Shown: positions 1 through 5,240 of the stretch, piece by piece
Position numbering within the stretch: position 1 is the stretch's first letter
How the letters are laid out: every line of letters starts with the position of its first letter
Assembly (NCBI GenBank): GCA_003070825.1
Contig: QBLP01000147.1
Location: forward strand, 1 to 5,240
Direction: 5' to 3'
Source: Halanaerobium sp.
GTDB taxonomy: Bacteria; Bacillota; Halanaerobiia; Halanaerobiales; Halanaerobiaceae
DNA length: 5,240 bases
Notes under the pieces: model-generated
Told to the model about the DNA's origin: nothing
Databases searched by the model: none
What the model saw: the letters and a program-made list of their open reading frames with translations, nothing else
Made by a program: the position numbers and the translations under genes

Positions 1-491
1 GAAATAAATGAAACAAGGAAAATTCCTCCATAACCTGCATACTGAACAATTAAAGAAAAATCACTCTGAGTATAGGCAAAATAATTAAAAGGATTAAAAT
101 TAAAAAATTCAAAACGCAGATACTCTAAAACAGTCCAGCTTAAAGCAGCAATGATTGGACTGTAAGAATATTTAGGCTGCAAAAATTTATTAATAATAAC
201 CCAAAAAACAAGCGGAAGCGCTGATAGTAAAAAATAAAGAAATAAAATAAATAAGTTAAAGGAAAATGGCATTTTCAACGCTAAATTTAACGGCTGATAA
301 AGCCAGTGAAGTGTAAACACAGAATTTAAAAAACCAACCAGCAGGGCAATTATCAAAGAATGACTGTAATCATATTCTCTGATAAGATAAATCAAAGGAA
401 TAAAAGCAAACCAGCTTAAGAAAAACAAAGCCGGAAAATAATAAGGTGCTGTAAATAATAAAGATGATAAAATAATTAAAATAAATTCCAT
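1..491 (-). CDS. lnt: Apolipoprotein N-acyltransferase, N-terminal membrane part (partial, runs off left edge)
   Basis: Translating the minus strand from the ATG at 489-491 gives 163 open residues with no stop before the window edge. The protein is very hydrophobic, with membrane segments at about residues 3-37, 46-63, 76-101, 111-123 and 146-163. It follows the Lnt pattern: an N-terminal segment ending SWFAFIPLIYLI (26-37), a short HW motif (62-63), a W-x-x-x-E-Y-L-R block (119-126), an N-P-F-N-Y-F-A-Y-T-Q stretch (132-142) matching the family's GFPW...GYSQ region, and LIVQYAGYGGIFLVSFI (147-163), matching the usual LIQ-A-x-x-G-V-x-x-x-SF motif. In the family, Lnt adds the third acyl chain to the N-terminal cysteine of lipoproteins in the cytoplasmic membrane. 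The nitrilase-like domain with the Glu-Lys-Cys triad would lie outside the window, so catalysis cannot be judged. The start is fixed by GGAGG seven bases upstream. A terminator separates it from the EF-G-like gene, so it may have its own promoter or rely on read-through. Confidence 0.8.
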   Translation of the reverse strand, partial: MEFILIILSSLLFTAPYYFPALFFLSWFAFIPLIYLIREYDYSHSLIIALLVGFLNSVFTLHWLYQPLNLALKMPFSFNLFILFLYFLLSALPLVFWVIINKFLQPKYSYSPIIAALSWTVLEYLRFEFFNFNPFNYFAYTQSDFSLIVQYAGYGGIFLVSFI

Positions 492-498
492 ATTTCTG

Positions 499-503
499 CC
501 TCC
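499..503 (-). promoter_or_regulatory. Ribosome binding site of lnt
   Basis: GGAGG on the minus strand lies seven bases before the ATG at 491. It supports that codon as the start of the Lnt-like gene and makes a longer N-terminus unlikely. Confidence 0.75.
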
Positions 504-529
504 AGAAATTATTATATACTATAAACTGG

Positions 530-555
530 AAAAAGGCCAGCTGTAATAGCTGGCC
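530..555 (-). terminator. Rho-independent terminator after the EF-G-like gene
   Basis: On the minus strand an eight-base GC-rich stem, GGCCAGCT (555-548) paired with AGCTGGCC (542-535), encloses a five-base loop and is followed directly by five T residues (534-530). It begins 20 bases after the TAA of the EF-G-like gene and lies 38 bases before the ATG of lnt. Stem, loop and T-tract are all typical of an intrinsic terminator in this orientation. On the plus strand no T-run follows the stem, so it should act mainly on leftward transcripts. Confidence 0.85.
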
Positions 556-575
556 TCATTAATTTCTTAAATAGT

Positions 576-2648
576 TTAGGACTTTTCTCTATTAACCTGC
601 TCAATTATCTTATCACTTATATCTCCAGGAACTTTATCATAGTGAGAGAATTCCATATCAAAAGAACCATAACCACCAGTAATTGACTTTAACTCTACAG
701 CATAATTAAACATTTCTGCCTGAGGTACCTTTGCTTTAATAATCTGAACTCCATCCTGAGGATCCATTCCTTCAATTCTACCTCGCCGTGAATTAAAATC
801 TCCCATGATGTCTCCCATGAAATCCTGTGGTACTGTAACTTTAACAGTCATAATTGGTTCCAACAGAACTGATTTTGCCTGTTTTAAAGCTTTTCTAAAG
901 GCTTTAGAAGCTGCAATTTTAAAAGCCATTTCGGAAGAGTCAACATCATGATAGGAGCCATCATATAGAACAACTTTAAAATCAACTACCGGGTAACCTG
1001 CCAGTTCTCCCTCATCTTTAGCTTCTACAATTCCTTTTTCAACTGCAGGTATATACTGTCCAGGAATTGCTCCACCAAATATTTCTTCTTCAAATTCAAA
1101 ACCTCTGCCTCGAGGTAATGGCTCAACCCGCATTAGAACATGTCCGTACTGACCGCGCCCACCGGATTGTTTTTTATATTTTTCTTCTACATCAGTCTTT
1201 TTCTGAATGGTTTCCCGGTAAGCCACCTTTGGCTCCTGAGTTGTAAAATCAACATCATATTTGCGCTGGCACTCTTCCTTGATCATAATAAAGTGAATAG
1301 TGCCCATTCCATCACAAATTAATTCTTTTGTTACTTTATTATAATTAACTTTAAAAGTAGGATCTGAATCACTGTAGCGCTGTAAAGCAGAAGCCATTTT
1401 TTCTTCATCTATACCATCTGCTGGATAAGCTGCCCTGCTATACATTGGTTTGGGAAACTCCAGCTCATAATAATATATATCTGTTTCAGGATCCCGCATA
1501 GTATAGGAGGTAACAAGTTCATCTAGTTTAGCAACAGCTCCAATCTCACCTGCAGTCAGATCATCTACATTATTCTGATCTTTACCATTAAGCTTATAAA
1601 GTTTAGTTACTTTAATTTCCTGATCAATATTTGGAATATAAATCATGTCGTCACGTTCTAATTTACCGGAAAAAATTCTAAAGATCGATAATTTACCGAT
1701 ATAGGGATCAACCATTGTTTTACAAACCTGAGCACTAAATTTGCTCTCTGGTTCAGGAGCTAGAGCCTCTCCTGATTTAACCAGATGATCAGAATGAACC
1801 TCTGCTGCTGAAGGGAAAATCTTTGTTAAATCATCCAGAAATTTTGCCACCCCACAGTTTTCTATAGCTGAACCTGCAAACACCGGAACTAACTCCTCAC
1901 TGGCAACTTCTTCTTCAAATGCTTTTGTTAATTCCTTGATAGTAATTTTTTCTCCATCGAGATATTTAATCATCAGATCTTCTTTTAATTCAACAATCTC
2001 TTCAGTGAGCTTTAGTTCATAGTCTTCAACTCTTTCCCGTTCTGAATCGGGAACTGGAAAAGCTTTTGGCTTTCCATCAACATTTTTATAAAGTTTTTCA
2101 TCTAATAAATCAATTATCCCTTCAAACTTACCATTTTCATAATAAGGAATAGTAACAATCGCAAAACTGTCATCATATGTAGAGCGGAGTTCTTCTACAA
2201 CCCGATCAAATTCAGCATCTTCCTTATCTACTTTATTAATAAATACAGCCTTTGCCAGGTCATTTTTTTCAGCTAGCTCCCAGACATAACCTGTATTAAC
2301 CTCAATACCGGCCGCAGCATCAACCAAAAGAACCGCACTTTCTACCATTCTCAGGGCACTGATAACCTCACTGCGGAAGTCTGCATATCCGGGTGTATCA
2401 ATAAAATGAAATAATTTATTATGCCATTCAAAATTAAAATAACTGTTGTGAACCGAATGTTTGTGTTCTTTTTCAACTGCACTAAAGTCGGAATGGGAAT
2501 TTCCTTTATCAACACTGCCGGGTTCATCAATTACGCCTGCACTGTAGAGCAGCATCTCAGACAGTGTTGATTTACCCGCACCTCCATGTGATATAAAGCA
2601 AAAATTTCTAATGTCTTTACTAGTAATTTTACTCAACTTTTCCACCAA
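576..2648 (-). CDS. fusA2: Elongation factor G-like GTPase (EF-G paralogue, FusA2 type)
   Basis: This is a 690-residue protein with the full EF-G domain order. The GTPase domain has a P-loop HGGAGKST (21-28), a switch I region at about 59-69, DTPGY (84-88), NKVD (138-141) and GSA (259-261). Domain II lies at about 303-385 and domain III at about 395-470. Domain IV has GGRGQYGHV (496-504), GGAIPGQYIPAVEKGI (525-540) and DGSYHDVDSSEMAF (563-576). Domain V runs from about 594, with LEPIM and SRRGRIEGM (620-628). The histidine P-loop (HGG-x-GK instead of HIDAGK), Tyr88 in place of the catalytic histidine of DTPGH, and a degenerate switch I without RGIT place it in the EF-G-like branch typified by Thermus EF-G-2, rather than as the main translocase. 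It is soluble and presumably binds GTP and the ribosome; its exact role is unknown in most bacteria. No str-operon neighbours (rpsL, rpsG, tuf) adjoin it, which also argues for a paralogue. The start is uncertain: TTG at 2648, GTG at 2645 or TTG at 2636, the last best placed behind GGTGG. It ends in TAA just before a terminator. Confidence 0.93.
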   Translation of the reverse strand: MVEKLSKITSKDIRNFCFISHGGAGKSTLSEMLLYSAGVIDEPGSVDKGNSHSDFSAVEKEHKHSVHNSYFNFEWHNKLFHFIDTPGYADFRSEVISALRMVESAVLLVDAAAGIEVNTGYVWELAEKNDLAKAVFINKVDKEDAEFDRVVEELRSTYDDSFAIVTIPYYENGKFEGIIDLLDEKLYKNVDGKPKAFPVPDSERERVEDYELKLTEEIVELKEDLMIKYLDGEKITIKELTKAFEEEVASEELVPVFAGSAIENCGVAKFLDDLTKIFPSAAEVHSDHLVKSGEALAPEPESKFSAQVCKTMVDPYIGKLSIFRIFSGKLERDDMIYIPNIDQEIKVTKLYKLNGKDQNNVDDLTAGEIGAVAKLDELVTSYTMRDPETDIYYYELEFPKPMYSRAAYPADGIDEEKMASALQRYSDSDPTFKVNYNKVTKELICDGMGTIHFIMIKEECQRKYDVDFTTQEPKVAYRETIQKKTDVEEKYKKQSGGRGQYGHVLMRVEPLPRGRGFEFEEEIFGGAIPGQYIPAVEKGIVEAKDEGELAGYPVVDFKVVLYDGSYHDVDSSEMAFKIAASKAFRKALKQAKSVLLEPIMTVKVTVPQDFMGDIMGDFNSRRGRIEGMDPQDGVQIIKAKVPQAEMFNYAVELKSITGGYGSFDMEFSHYDKVPGDISDKIIEQVNREKS

Positions 2649-2653
2649 CCTTT
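2641..2653 (-). promoter_or_regulatory. Ribosome binding region of the EF-G-like gene, start ambiguous
   Basis: The minus strand reads AAAGG (2653-2649), then TTG (2648-2646), then GTG (2645-2643). AAAGG touches the TTG at 2648 with no spacer and is only three bases from the GTG, both too close for a normal Shine-Dalgarno. GGTGG (2645-2641) lies five bases before a second in-frame TTG at 2636-2634, a normal spacing. Translation may therefore start at 2636, giving 686 residues beginning M-S-K-I-T-S-K. The GTPase domain is complete with any of these starts. Confidence 0.45.
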
Positions 2654-2679
2654 CATTTTATTAATGTTTATTGAATTTG

Positions 2680-2712
2680 ATGTCAGGATAATTGATTTAA
2701 ATATTCTGACAT
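2680..2712 (-). repeat. Inverted repeat upstream of the EF-G-like gene (possible operator or leader hairpin)
   Basis: ATGTCAG (2680-2686) and CTGACAT (2706-2712) form a perfect seven-base inverted repeat around a 19-base AT-rich centre. After one mismatched position the pairing continues for three more bases. The dyad ends 31 bases before the TTG at 2648. On the minus strand a CATAAT hexamer (2716-2711), which resembles a -10 box, overlaps its upstream edge, although no convincing -35 was found. The arrangement would suit a repressor site or an RNA hairpin in the leader, but I recognise no known regulator consensus, and chance pairing in AT-rich DNA is possible. Confidence 0.35.
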
Positions 2713-2792
2713 TATGCTTTAAAATTTTTTCTGTATTTTATTACTTCTACAATAGTTATTTAAATTCCTTTAATTTTTTGAATATTATTTTT

Positions 2793-2864
2793 AAAAAATT
2801 AATCTACTCCGTCCTAACATAGTCTATCGACAAAATCATACAGAAATACAGAGTAGATTAATTT
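2793..2864 (-). terminator. Long-stem inverted repeat after fprA, probable terminator
   Basis: Positions 2796-2809 and 2851-2864 are perfect 14-base inverted complements (AAATTAATCTACTC against GAGTAGATTAATTT), separated by 41 bases. Read on the minus strand, the hairpin starts 25 bases after the fprA stop codon, and the second arm runs into six consecutive T residues (2798-2793). A strong stem followed by a T-run downstream of a gene fits an intrinsic terminator for fprA. The 41-nt loop is much larger than usual and contains only a three-base inner pair (GTC-GATA-GAC). The A/T-rich stem base could also give weak termination on the plus strand. Other readings are a remnant of a small mobile repeat or a structured RNA; no target-site duplication is evident. 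Confidence 0.55.
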
Positions 2865-2889
2865 ATAATTTAAACATTCCTATCAATAA

Positions 2890-4092
2890 TTAACATTTTT
2901 CCTTAACTGTCTCAGCTACATTTTTACCTAAGAGATAACATTTTTCTAAAATATCTCCGCCTGGTGCAAATTGTGATTCAATGACCGGTTCTACCAGATC
3001 ACAGTGAACTGTTTCTTTAAATTCTTCCAGACGATCTAGGGCACCACCACTCCAGCTGTAGGAACCAAAAATCCCAAGTACACGATCTCTTAAATTCCTG
3101 CTTTCTAAGCTTTTCAGCAGATATTCCATCGGTGGAAAAATTTCTGTATTATAAGTACAGCTGCCCAAAACAATCCCTTTATATTTCCAAATATCATTAA
3201 TTATAAATGATATATCTTTACGAGAAACATCAAATAATTTAATCTGTTCTATTCCATTTTCAGATAAAGAACGGGCTACTGCTTCAGCCATAATTTTTGT
3301 GTTACCGTACATTGAACCATAAACGACAACTACGCCTTCTTCTGTCTGCTGCTGACTCCACTTATCATATTCTTCAATAATATGAGCAGGATCTTCTCTC
3401 CAGACCAGTCCATGTGTAGAAGCAACCATCCCAATTTCCTCGATTTCATTCCTCAGTCTGGAAATAGTTTTATGCACCACCGGGCCATACTTCCCAATAA
3501 TATTGGAAAAATATCTTCTAATCTCATCTTTAAAGTGCTCAACATTAACCTCATCATCAAATAGATAGCCATTTAAAGAACCAAAACCACCAAAAGCATC
3601 TCCTGCAAATAAGATTTTATCTTTCTGATCAAAAGTCATCATTGTCTCTGGCCAGTGAACCATTGGAGTCAAATAAAATTTAAGTGTTCTGGAACCTAAA
3701 TCAAGTTCATCTCCATCTTTAATGACCATTGTACCATCAGTAATACCATAAAAACCCTCTAAAAAATTCATCGTTTTAGCATTACCTACAATTTTCATTT
3801 CCGGATAAGCCTCACGCATTGACTTAATAGAACCTGAATGATCAGGCTCCATATGATTAATAATTAAATAATCAACTTTTTTATCGCCAATTACATCCTT
3901 TACCTTTTCTAAATATGTATCTGTATAATTGATTTTTACTGTATCTATTAAAGCCACCTTATCATCATTGATCACATAAGAGTTATAAGATATCCCTTCT
4001 GGCAGAGGCCATAAAGACTCAAATAAATCAGTTTCTTTATCGTTTACGCCGACCCAGTGCACCTTTTCGCTAAGTTTAATTGAATTATACAA
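2890..4092 (-). CDS. fprA: A-type flavoprotein / flavodiiron protein (O2 or NO reductase)
   Basis: This is a 400-residue cytoplasmic protein, the usual length of a class A flavodiiron protein without extra domains. The N-terminal metallo-beta-lactamase-like half carries all diiron ligands of the family: H80-x-E82-x-D84 within NHMEPDHSGS, H147 in VHWPET, D165 in FAGDAFGGFG and H227 in STHGLVWRE. The C-terminal flavodoxin half starts at about residue 253, with the FMN phosphate loop GSMYGNT (259-265), then GSCTYNTEIFPP (310-321) and FGSYSWSGGA (342-351). Such enzymes reduce O2 to water and/or NO to N2O using electrons from rubredoxin or a similar carrier, protecting anaerobes. No rubredoxin or flavin reductase domain is fused here, and no partner gene is in the window, so the donor must be encoded elsewhere. 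The start is TTG, eight bases after a perfect AGGAGG. The gene lies 55 bases behind the pseudouridine synthase gene and is followed by a long-stem hairpin. Preference for O2 or NO cannot be read from the sequence. Confidence 0.96.
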   Translation of the reverse strand: MYNSIKLSEKVHWVGVNDKETDLFESLWPLPEGISYNSYVINDDKVALIDTVKINYTDTYLEKVKDVIGDKKVDYLIINHMEPDHSGSIKSMREAYPEMKIVGNAKTMNFLEGFYGITDGTMVIKDGDELDLGSRTLKFYLTPMVHWPETMMTFDQKDKILFAGDAFGGFGSLNGYLFDDEVNVEHFKDEIRRYFSNIIGKYGPVVHKTISRLRNEIEEIGMVASTHGLVWREDPAHIIEEYDKWSQQQTEEGVVVVYGSMYGNTKIMAEAVARSLSENGIEQIKLFDVSRKDISFIINDIWKYKGIVLGSCTYNTEIFPPMEYLLKSLESRNLRDRVLGIFGSYSWSGGALDRLEEFKETVHCDLVEPVIESQFAPGGDILEKCYLLGKNVAETVKEKC

Positions 4093-4100
4093 AATAATCG

Positions 4101-4106
4101 CCTCCT
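4101..4106 (-). promoter_or_regulatory. Ribosome binding site of fprA, selects a TTG start
   Basis: A perfect AGGAGG on the minus strand lies eight bases before TTG (4092-4090). No in-frame ATG or GTG sits at a suitable distance, so it supports the TTG as the real start. The resulting N-terminus places the iron ligands at the positions expected for the family. Confidence 0.85.
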
Positions 4107-4122
4107 AATTTATTTTTCTCTT

Positions 4123-4136
4123 AAAATTATAATTTT
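4123..4136 (-). promoter_or_regulatory. Possible -10 box of an fprA promoter within an AT palindrome
   Basis: In the 55-bp gap between the pseudouridine synthase gene and fprA, positions 4123-4136 form a perfect 14-base AT palindrome (AAAATTATAATTTT) containing TATAAT on the minus strand (4131-4126). A transcript starting about seven bases further on would have a leader of roughly 27 bases including the AGGAGG. No good -35 hexamer is found at 16-18 bases, so this could be a weak or activator-dependent promoter, or chance in AT-rich DNA. Confidence 0.3.
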
Positions 4137-4147
4137 CCTGCAGTTAT

Positions 4148-5059
4148 CTACTTTTCTTTTCTTAATTGACCAAGAACTGATTTAAAATCTGATTTTAATT
4201 CAGCCTCAAACTCCATTTTTTTACCAGTAACTGGATGAGTAATAATTAATCTTTTAGCATGTAAAAGCTGCCTTTCCGCTCCCAGTTTATTCTGAGAACC
4301 GTATTTTTTATCCCCAACAACCGGGTGGCCTAAATAAGAAAAATGAACTCTAATCTGATGAGTTCTACCTGTTTCAATTTTAACTTCCACCAGAGTATAA
4401 TTTTTAAATTCCTCAATAATTTTAAAGCGGCTGACAGCATTTTTGCTGTGGCGCTTACGAACTGCCATTTTTTTGCGGTTATTTGGATCTCTGCCTATAG
4501 GGGCATCGATCTTCCCCTTTTCATAAGCGAGATTTCCTTCAATCAAAGCGTAATAATATTTTTCGACACTTCGATTTTTAAACTGCTGGGCCAGTCCTTT
4601 ATGACTTTTATCATTTTTAGCCACTATTAGAAGACCTGAGGTATCTTTATCAAGTCTGTGGACAATTCCCGGCCGCTTAACCCCATTGATCGCCGATAAA
4701 TTATCAACATGAGCCAGCATTGCATTTACAACTGTGTCATTGTAGTGGCCTGGAGCCGGATGGACAACTCGATCAGCATTTTTGTTAATTACAATTATAT
4801 CCTGATCTTCATAAACAATATCAAGCTCCATCTCAACTGCTTTAATCTCACTTTCTTTAGCCTCAACCTGAATTTTTAAAAAATCACCACTACTAATTTT
4901 ATAACTTTTATCAATTTCACTATTATTTACTTTAATTTTAGCTTCTCTGATCAGTTTTTGAATAAATGAGCGAGATAAATCCTCAAATTTTTCTGCCAGA
5001 TATTTGTCAATTCTCTTACCCTGATCCTCTTTTTCTACTGTAATACTGTATTCGTCCAT
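4148..5059 (-). CDS. rluD: RluD-family 23S rRNA pseudouridine synthase (RluA/RluC/RluD class)
   Basis: This is a 303-residue protein of normal family length. An N-terminal S4 RNA-binding domain (about residues 13-60, with RIDKYLAEKF and SRSFIQKLI) precedes the catalytic domain. The family signature GIVHRLDKDTSGLL (131-144) carries the catalytic aspartate D137. Further conserved blocks are VVHPAPGH (98-105), ETGRTHQIRVHFSYLGHPVVGD (229-250) and LLHAKRL (265-271). The enzyme isomerises uridines to pseudouridine in large-subunit rRNA; the exact sites (RluD sites near position 1911-1917, or RluC-type sites) cannot be fixed from the sequence, so the symbol is by family. The ATG is preceded by GAGGTG at 5070-5065 with five bases between. 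It follows lspA with no intervening base. lspA followed by an rluD-like gene is a familiar pair in Firmicutes (lspA-ylyB in Bacillus), although here pyrR does not follow. Confidence 0.95.
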   Translation of the reverse strand: MDEYSITVEKEDQGKRIDKYLAEKFEDLSRSFIQKLIREAKIKVNNSEIDKSYKISSGDFLKIQVEAKESEIKAVEMELDIVYEDQDIIVINKNADRVVHPAPGHYNDTVVNAMLAHVDNLSAINGVKRPGIVHRLDKDTSGLLIVAKNDKSHKGLAQQFKNRSVEKYYYALIEGNLAYEKGKIDAPIGRDPNNRKKMAVRKRHSKNAVSRFKIIEEFKNYTLVEVKIETGRTHQIRVHFSYLGHPVVGDKKYGSQNKLGAERQLLHAKRLIITHPVTGKKMEFEAELKSDFKSVLGQLRKEK

Positions 5060-5239
5060 TTAAACACCTCTATCTGCTGAAAAAATTAATTGATAAATTA
5101 AGATTAAAACTCCAAAAAATATAAATATATCTGCAATATTGATAACCGGAAGCTGGTAAAAATCAAATAAATCAAAAGCAATAAAATCAGTAACATAGTG
5201 CAGCATTATCCGGTCAATCAAATTTGCTGTACTCCCTCC
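5060..5239 (-). CDS. lspA: Lipoprotein signal peptidase II, C-terminal part (partial, runs off right edge)
   Basis: The last 59 residues and the TAA stop (5062-5060) are present; the N-terminal part lies beyond the window. The fragment starts GGSTANLIDR, matching the family's GG-x-x-x-NLIDR motif. It continues with HYVTDFI, whose aspartate (fragment residue 18) aligns with one catalytic Asp, and PVINIADIFI, whose aspartate (residue 37) aligns with the second. A hydrophobic segment (about 38-53) forms the last membrane helix, and a short polar tail ends the protein. LspA is an aspartyl protease of the cytoplasmic membrane that cuts the signal peptide of diacylated prolipoproteins just before the lipid-modified cysteine. 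Its stop codon is directly followed by the ATG of the pseudouridine synthase gene, so the two should be translationally coupled. Confidence 0.93.
   Translation of the reverse strand, partial: GGSTANLIDRIMLHYVTDFIAFDLFDFYQLPVINIADIFIFFGVLILIYQLIFSADRGV
5065..5070 (-). promoter_or_regulatory. Ribosome binding site of the pseudouridine synthase gene, inside lspA
   Basis: GAGGTG on the minus strand lies five bases before the ATG at 5059 and is embedded in the last codons of lspA (Arg-Gly-Val). It fixes the rluD-type start and supports coupled translation of the two genes. Confidence 0.75.
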
Positions 5240-5240
5240 C

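Larger units (their letters stand above)
2649..2889. other. 241-bp AT-rich gap between fprA and the EF-G-like gene
   Basis: This is the longest non-coding stretch in the window. It holds the 14-base inverted repeat near the fprA end and the seven-base dyad near the EF-G-like end. Between them (about 2713-2792) the DNA is almost entirely A and T, with several homopolymer runs. I find no credible open frame, no tRNA and no recognisable riboswitch or T-box core in it. Its length and content suggest that the EF-G-like gene has its own promoter here, but no complete -35/-10 pair can be named with confidence. Confidence 0.6.

Noticed and set aside
504..529. TATAAT at 511-516 on the minus strand as a promoter of lnt
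   Set aside because: The hexamer is perfect, but a transcript would begin almost at the ribosome binding site and no -35 hexamer is visible; the right spacing falls in the terminator stem. Not strong enough to annotate.
1140..1322. 60-codon open frame on the plus strand
   Set aside because: It lies wholly antisense within the EF-G-like gene, whose protein is conserved there (domains III-IV). It has no ribosome binding site of note and no family resemblance.
2649..2889. Possible riboswitch, T-box or small RNA in the gap
   Set aside because: No T-box core, no recognisable riboswitch motif, and no compact multi-stem fold is visible beyond the two inverted repeats.
2891..2947. Direct repeat GAAAAATGTTA at the 3' end of fprA, 45 bases apart, giving Glu-Lys-Cys twice
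   Set aside because: It is only 11 bases in AT-rich coding sequence, with no similarity between the rest of the two units, so chance is the simpler explanation.
3382..3564. 60-codon open frame on the plus strand
   Set aside because: It is antisense to the conserved diiron part of fprA and has no supporting signal.
4343..4630. 95-codon open frame on the plus strand, rich in Phe and Ile
   Set aside because: It is the antisense shadow of the pseudouridine synthase catalytic domain. The hydrophobic look comes from Lys/Glu/Asn-rich codons read on the other strand.

Overview
The window is an AT-rich, densely packed piece of bacterial chromosome. All five genes I can support lie on the minus strand, so they are read from the high-coordinate end: lspA (partial, runs off the right edge), an rluD-type pseudouridine synthase, an fprA-type flavodiiron protein, an EF-G-like GTPase (fusA2 type) and lnt (partial, runs off the left edge). 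No tRNA, rRNA, CRISPR array, insertion sequence or prophage gene was seen. The plus-strand open frames are short shadows of these genes.

Organism: strong AGGAGG-like ribosome binding sites, low G+C and non-ATG (TTG) starts suggest a low-GC Firmicute. An A-type flavodiiron protein points to an anaerobe or near-anaerobe. An Lnt-type apolipoprotein N-acyltransferase close to LspA would fit a diderm Firmicute, for example the Halanaerobiales. That placement is an inference from gene content and base composition, not a proven identity.

Layout from right to left. Positions 5060-5240 hold the C-terminal 59 residues of LspA (signal peptidase II). Its stop codon directly abuts the ATG of the pseudouridine synthase (4148-5059), with no bases between them, so the two are almost certainly co-transcribed and translationally coupled. 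A 55-bp gap with a possible -10 box and a perfect AGGAGG leads to the flavodiiron gene (2890-4092, TTG start). A 241-bp AT-rich gap follows; it holds a 14-bp inverted repeat with a 41-nt loop, probably the fprA terminator, and a shorter dyad near the start of the next gene. The EF-G-like gene (576-2648) has an ambiguous non-ATG start and ends at a clean rho-independent terminator (530-555). The N-terminal membrane half of Lnt (1-491) follows.

How the genes fit together: LspA and Lnt catalyse two steps of lipoprotein maturation at the cytoplasmic membrane. The pseudouridine synthase and the EF-G-like protein both act on, or probably act on, the ribosome. FprA reduces O2 or NO and protects anaerobic metabolism. 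I see no evidence of a new defence or mobile system. The points most worth a second look are the lspA-to-lnt neighbourhood, the altered GTPase motifs of the EF-G paralogue, its unusual start region, and the two dyads in the 2649-2889 gap.
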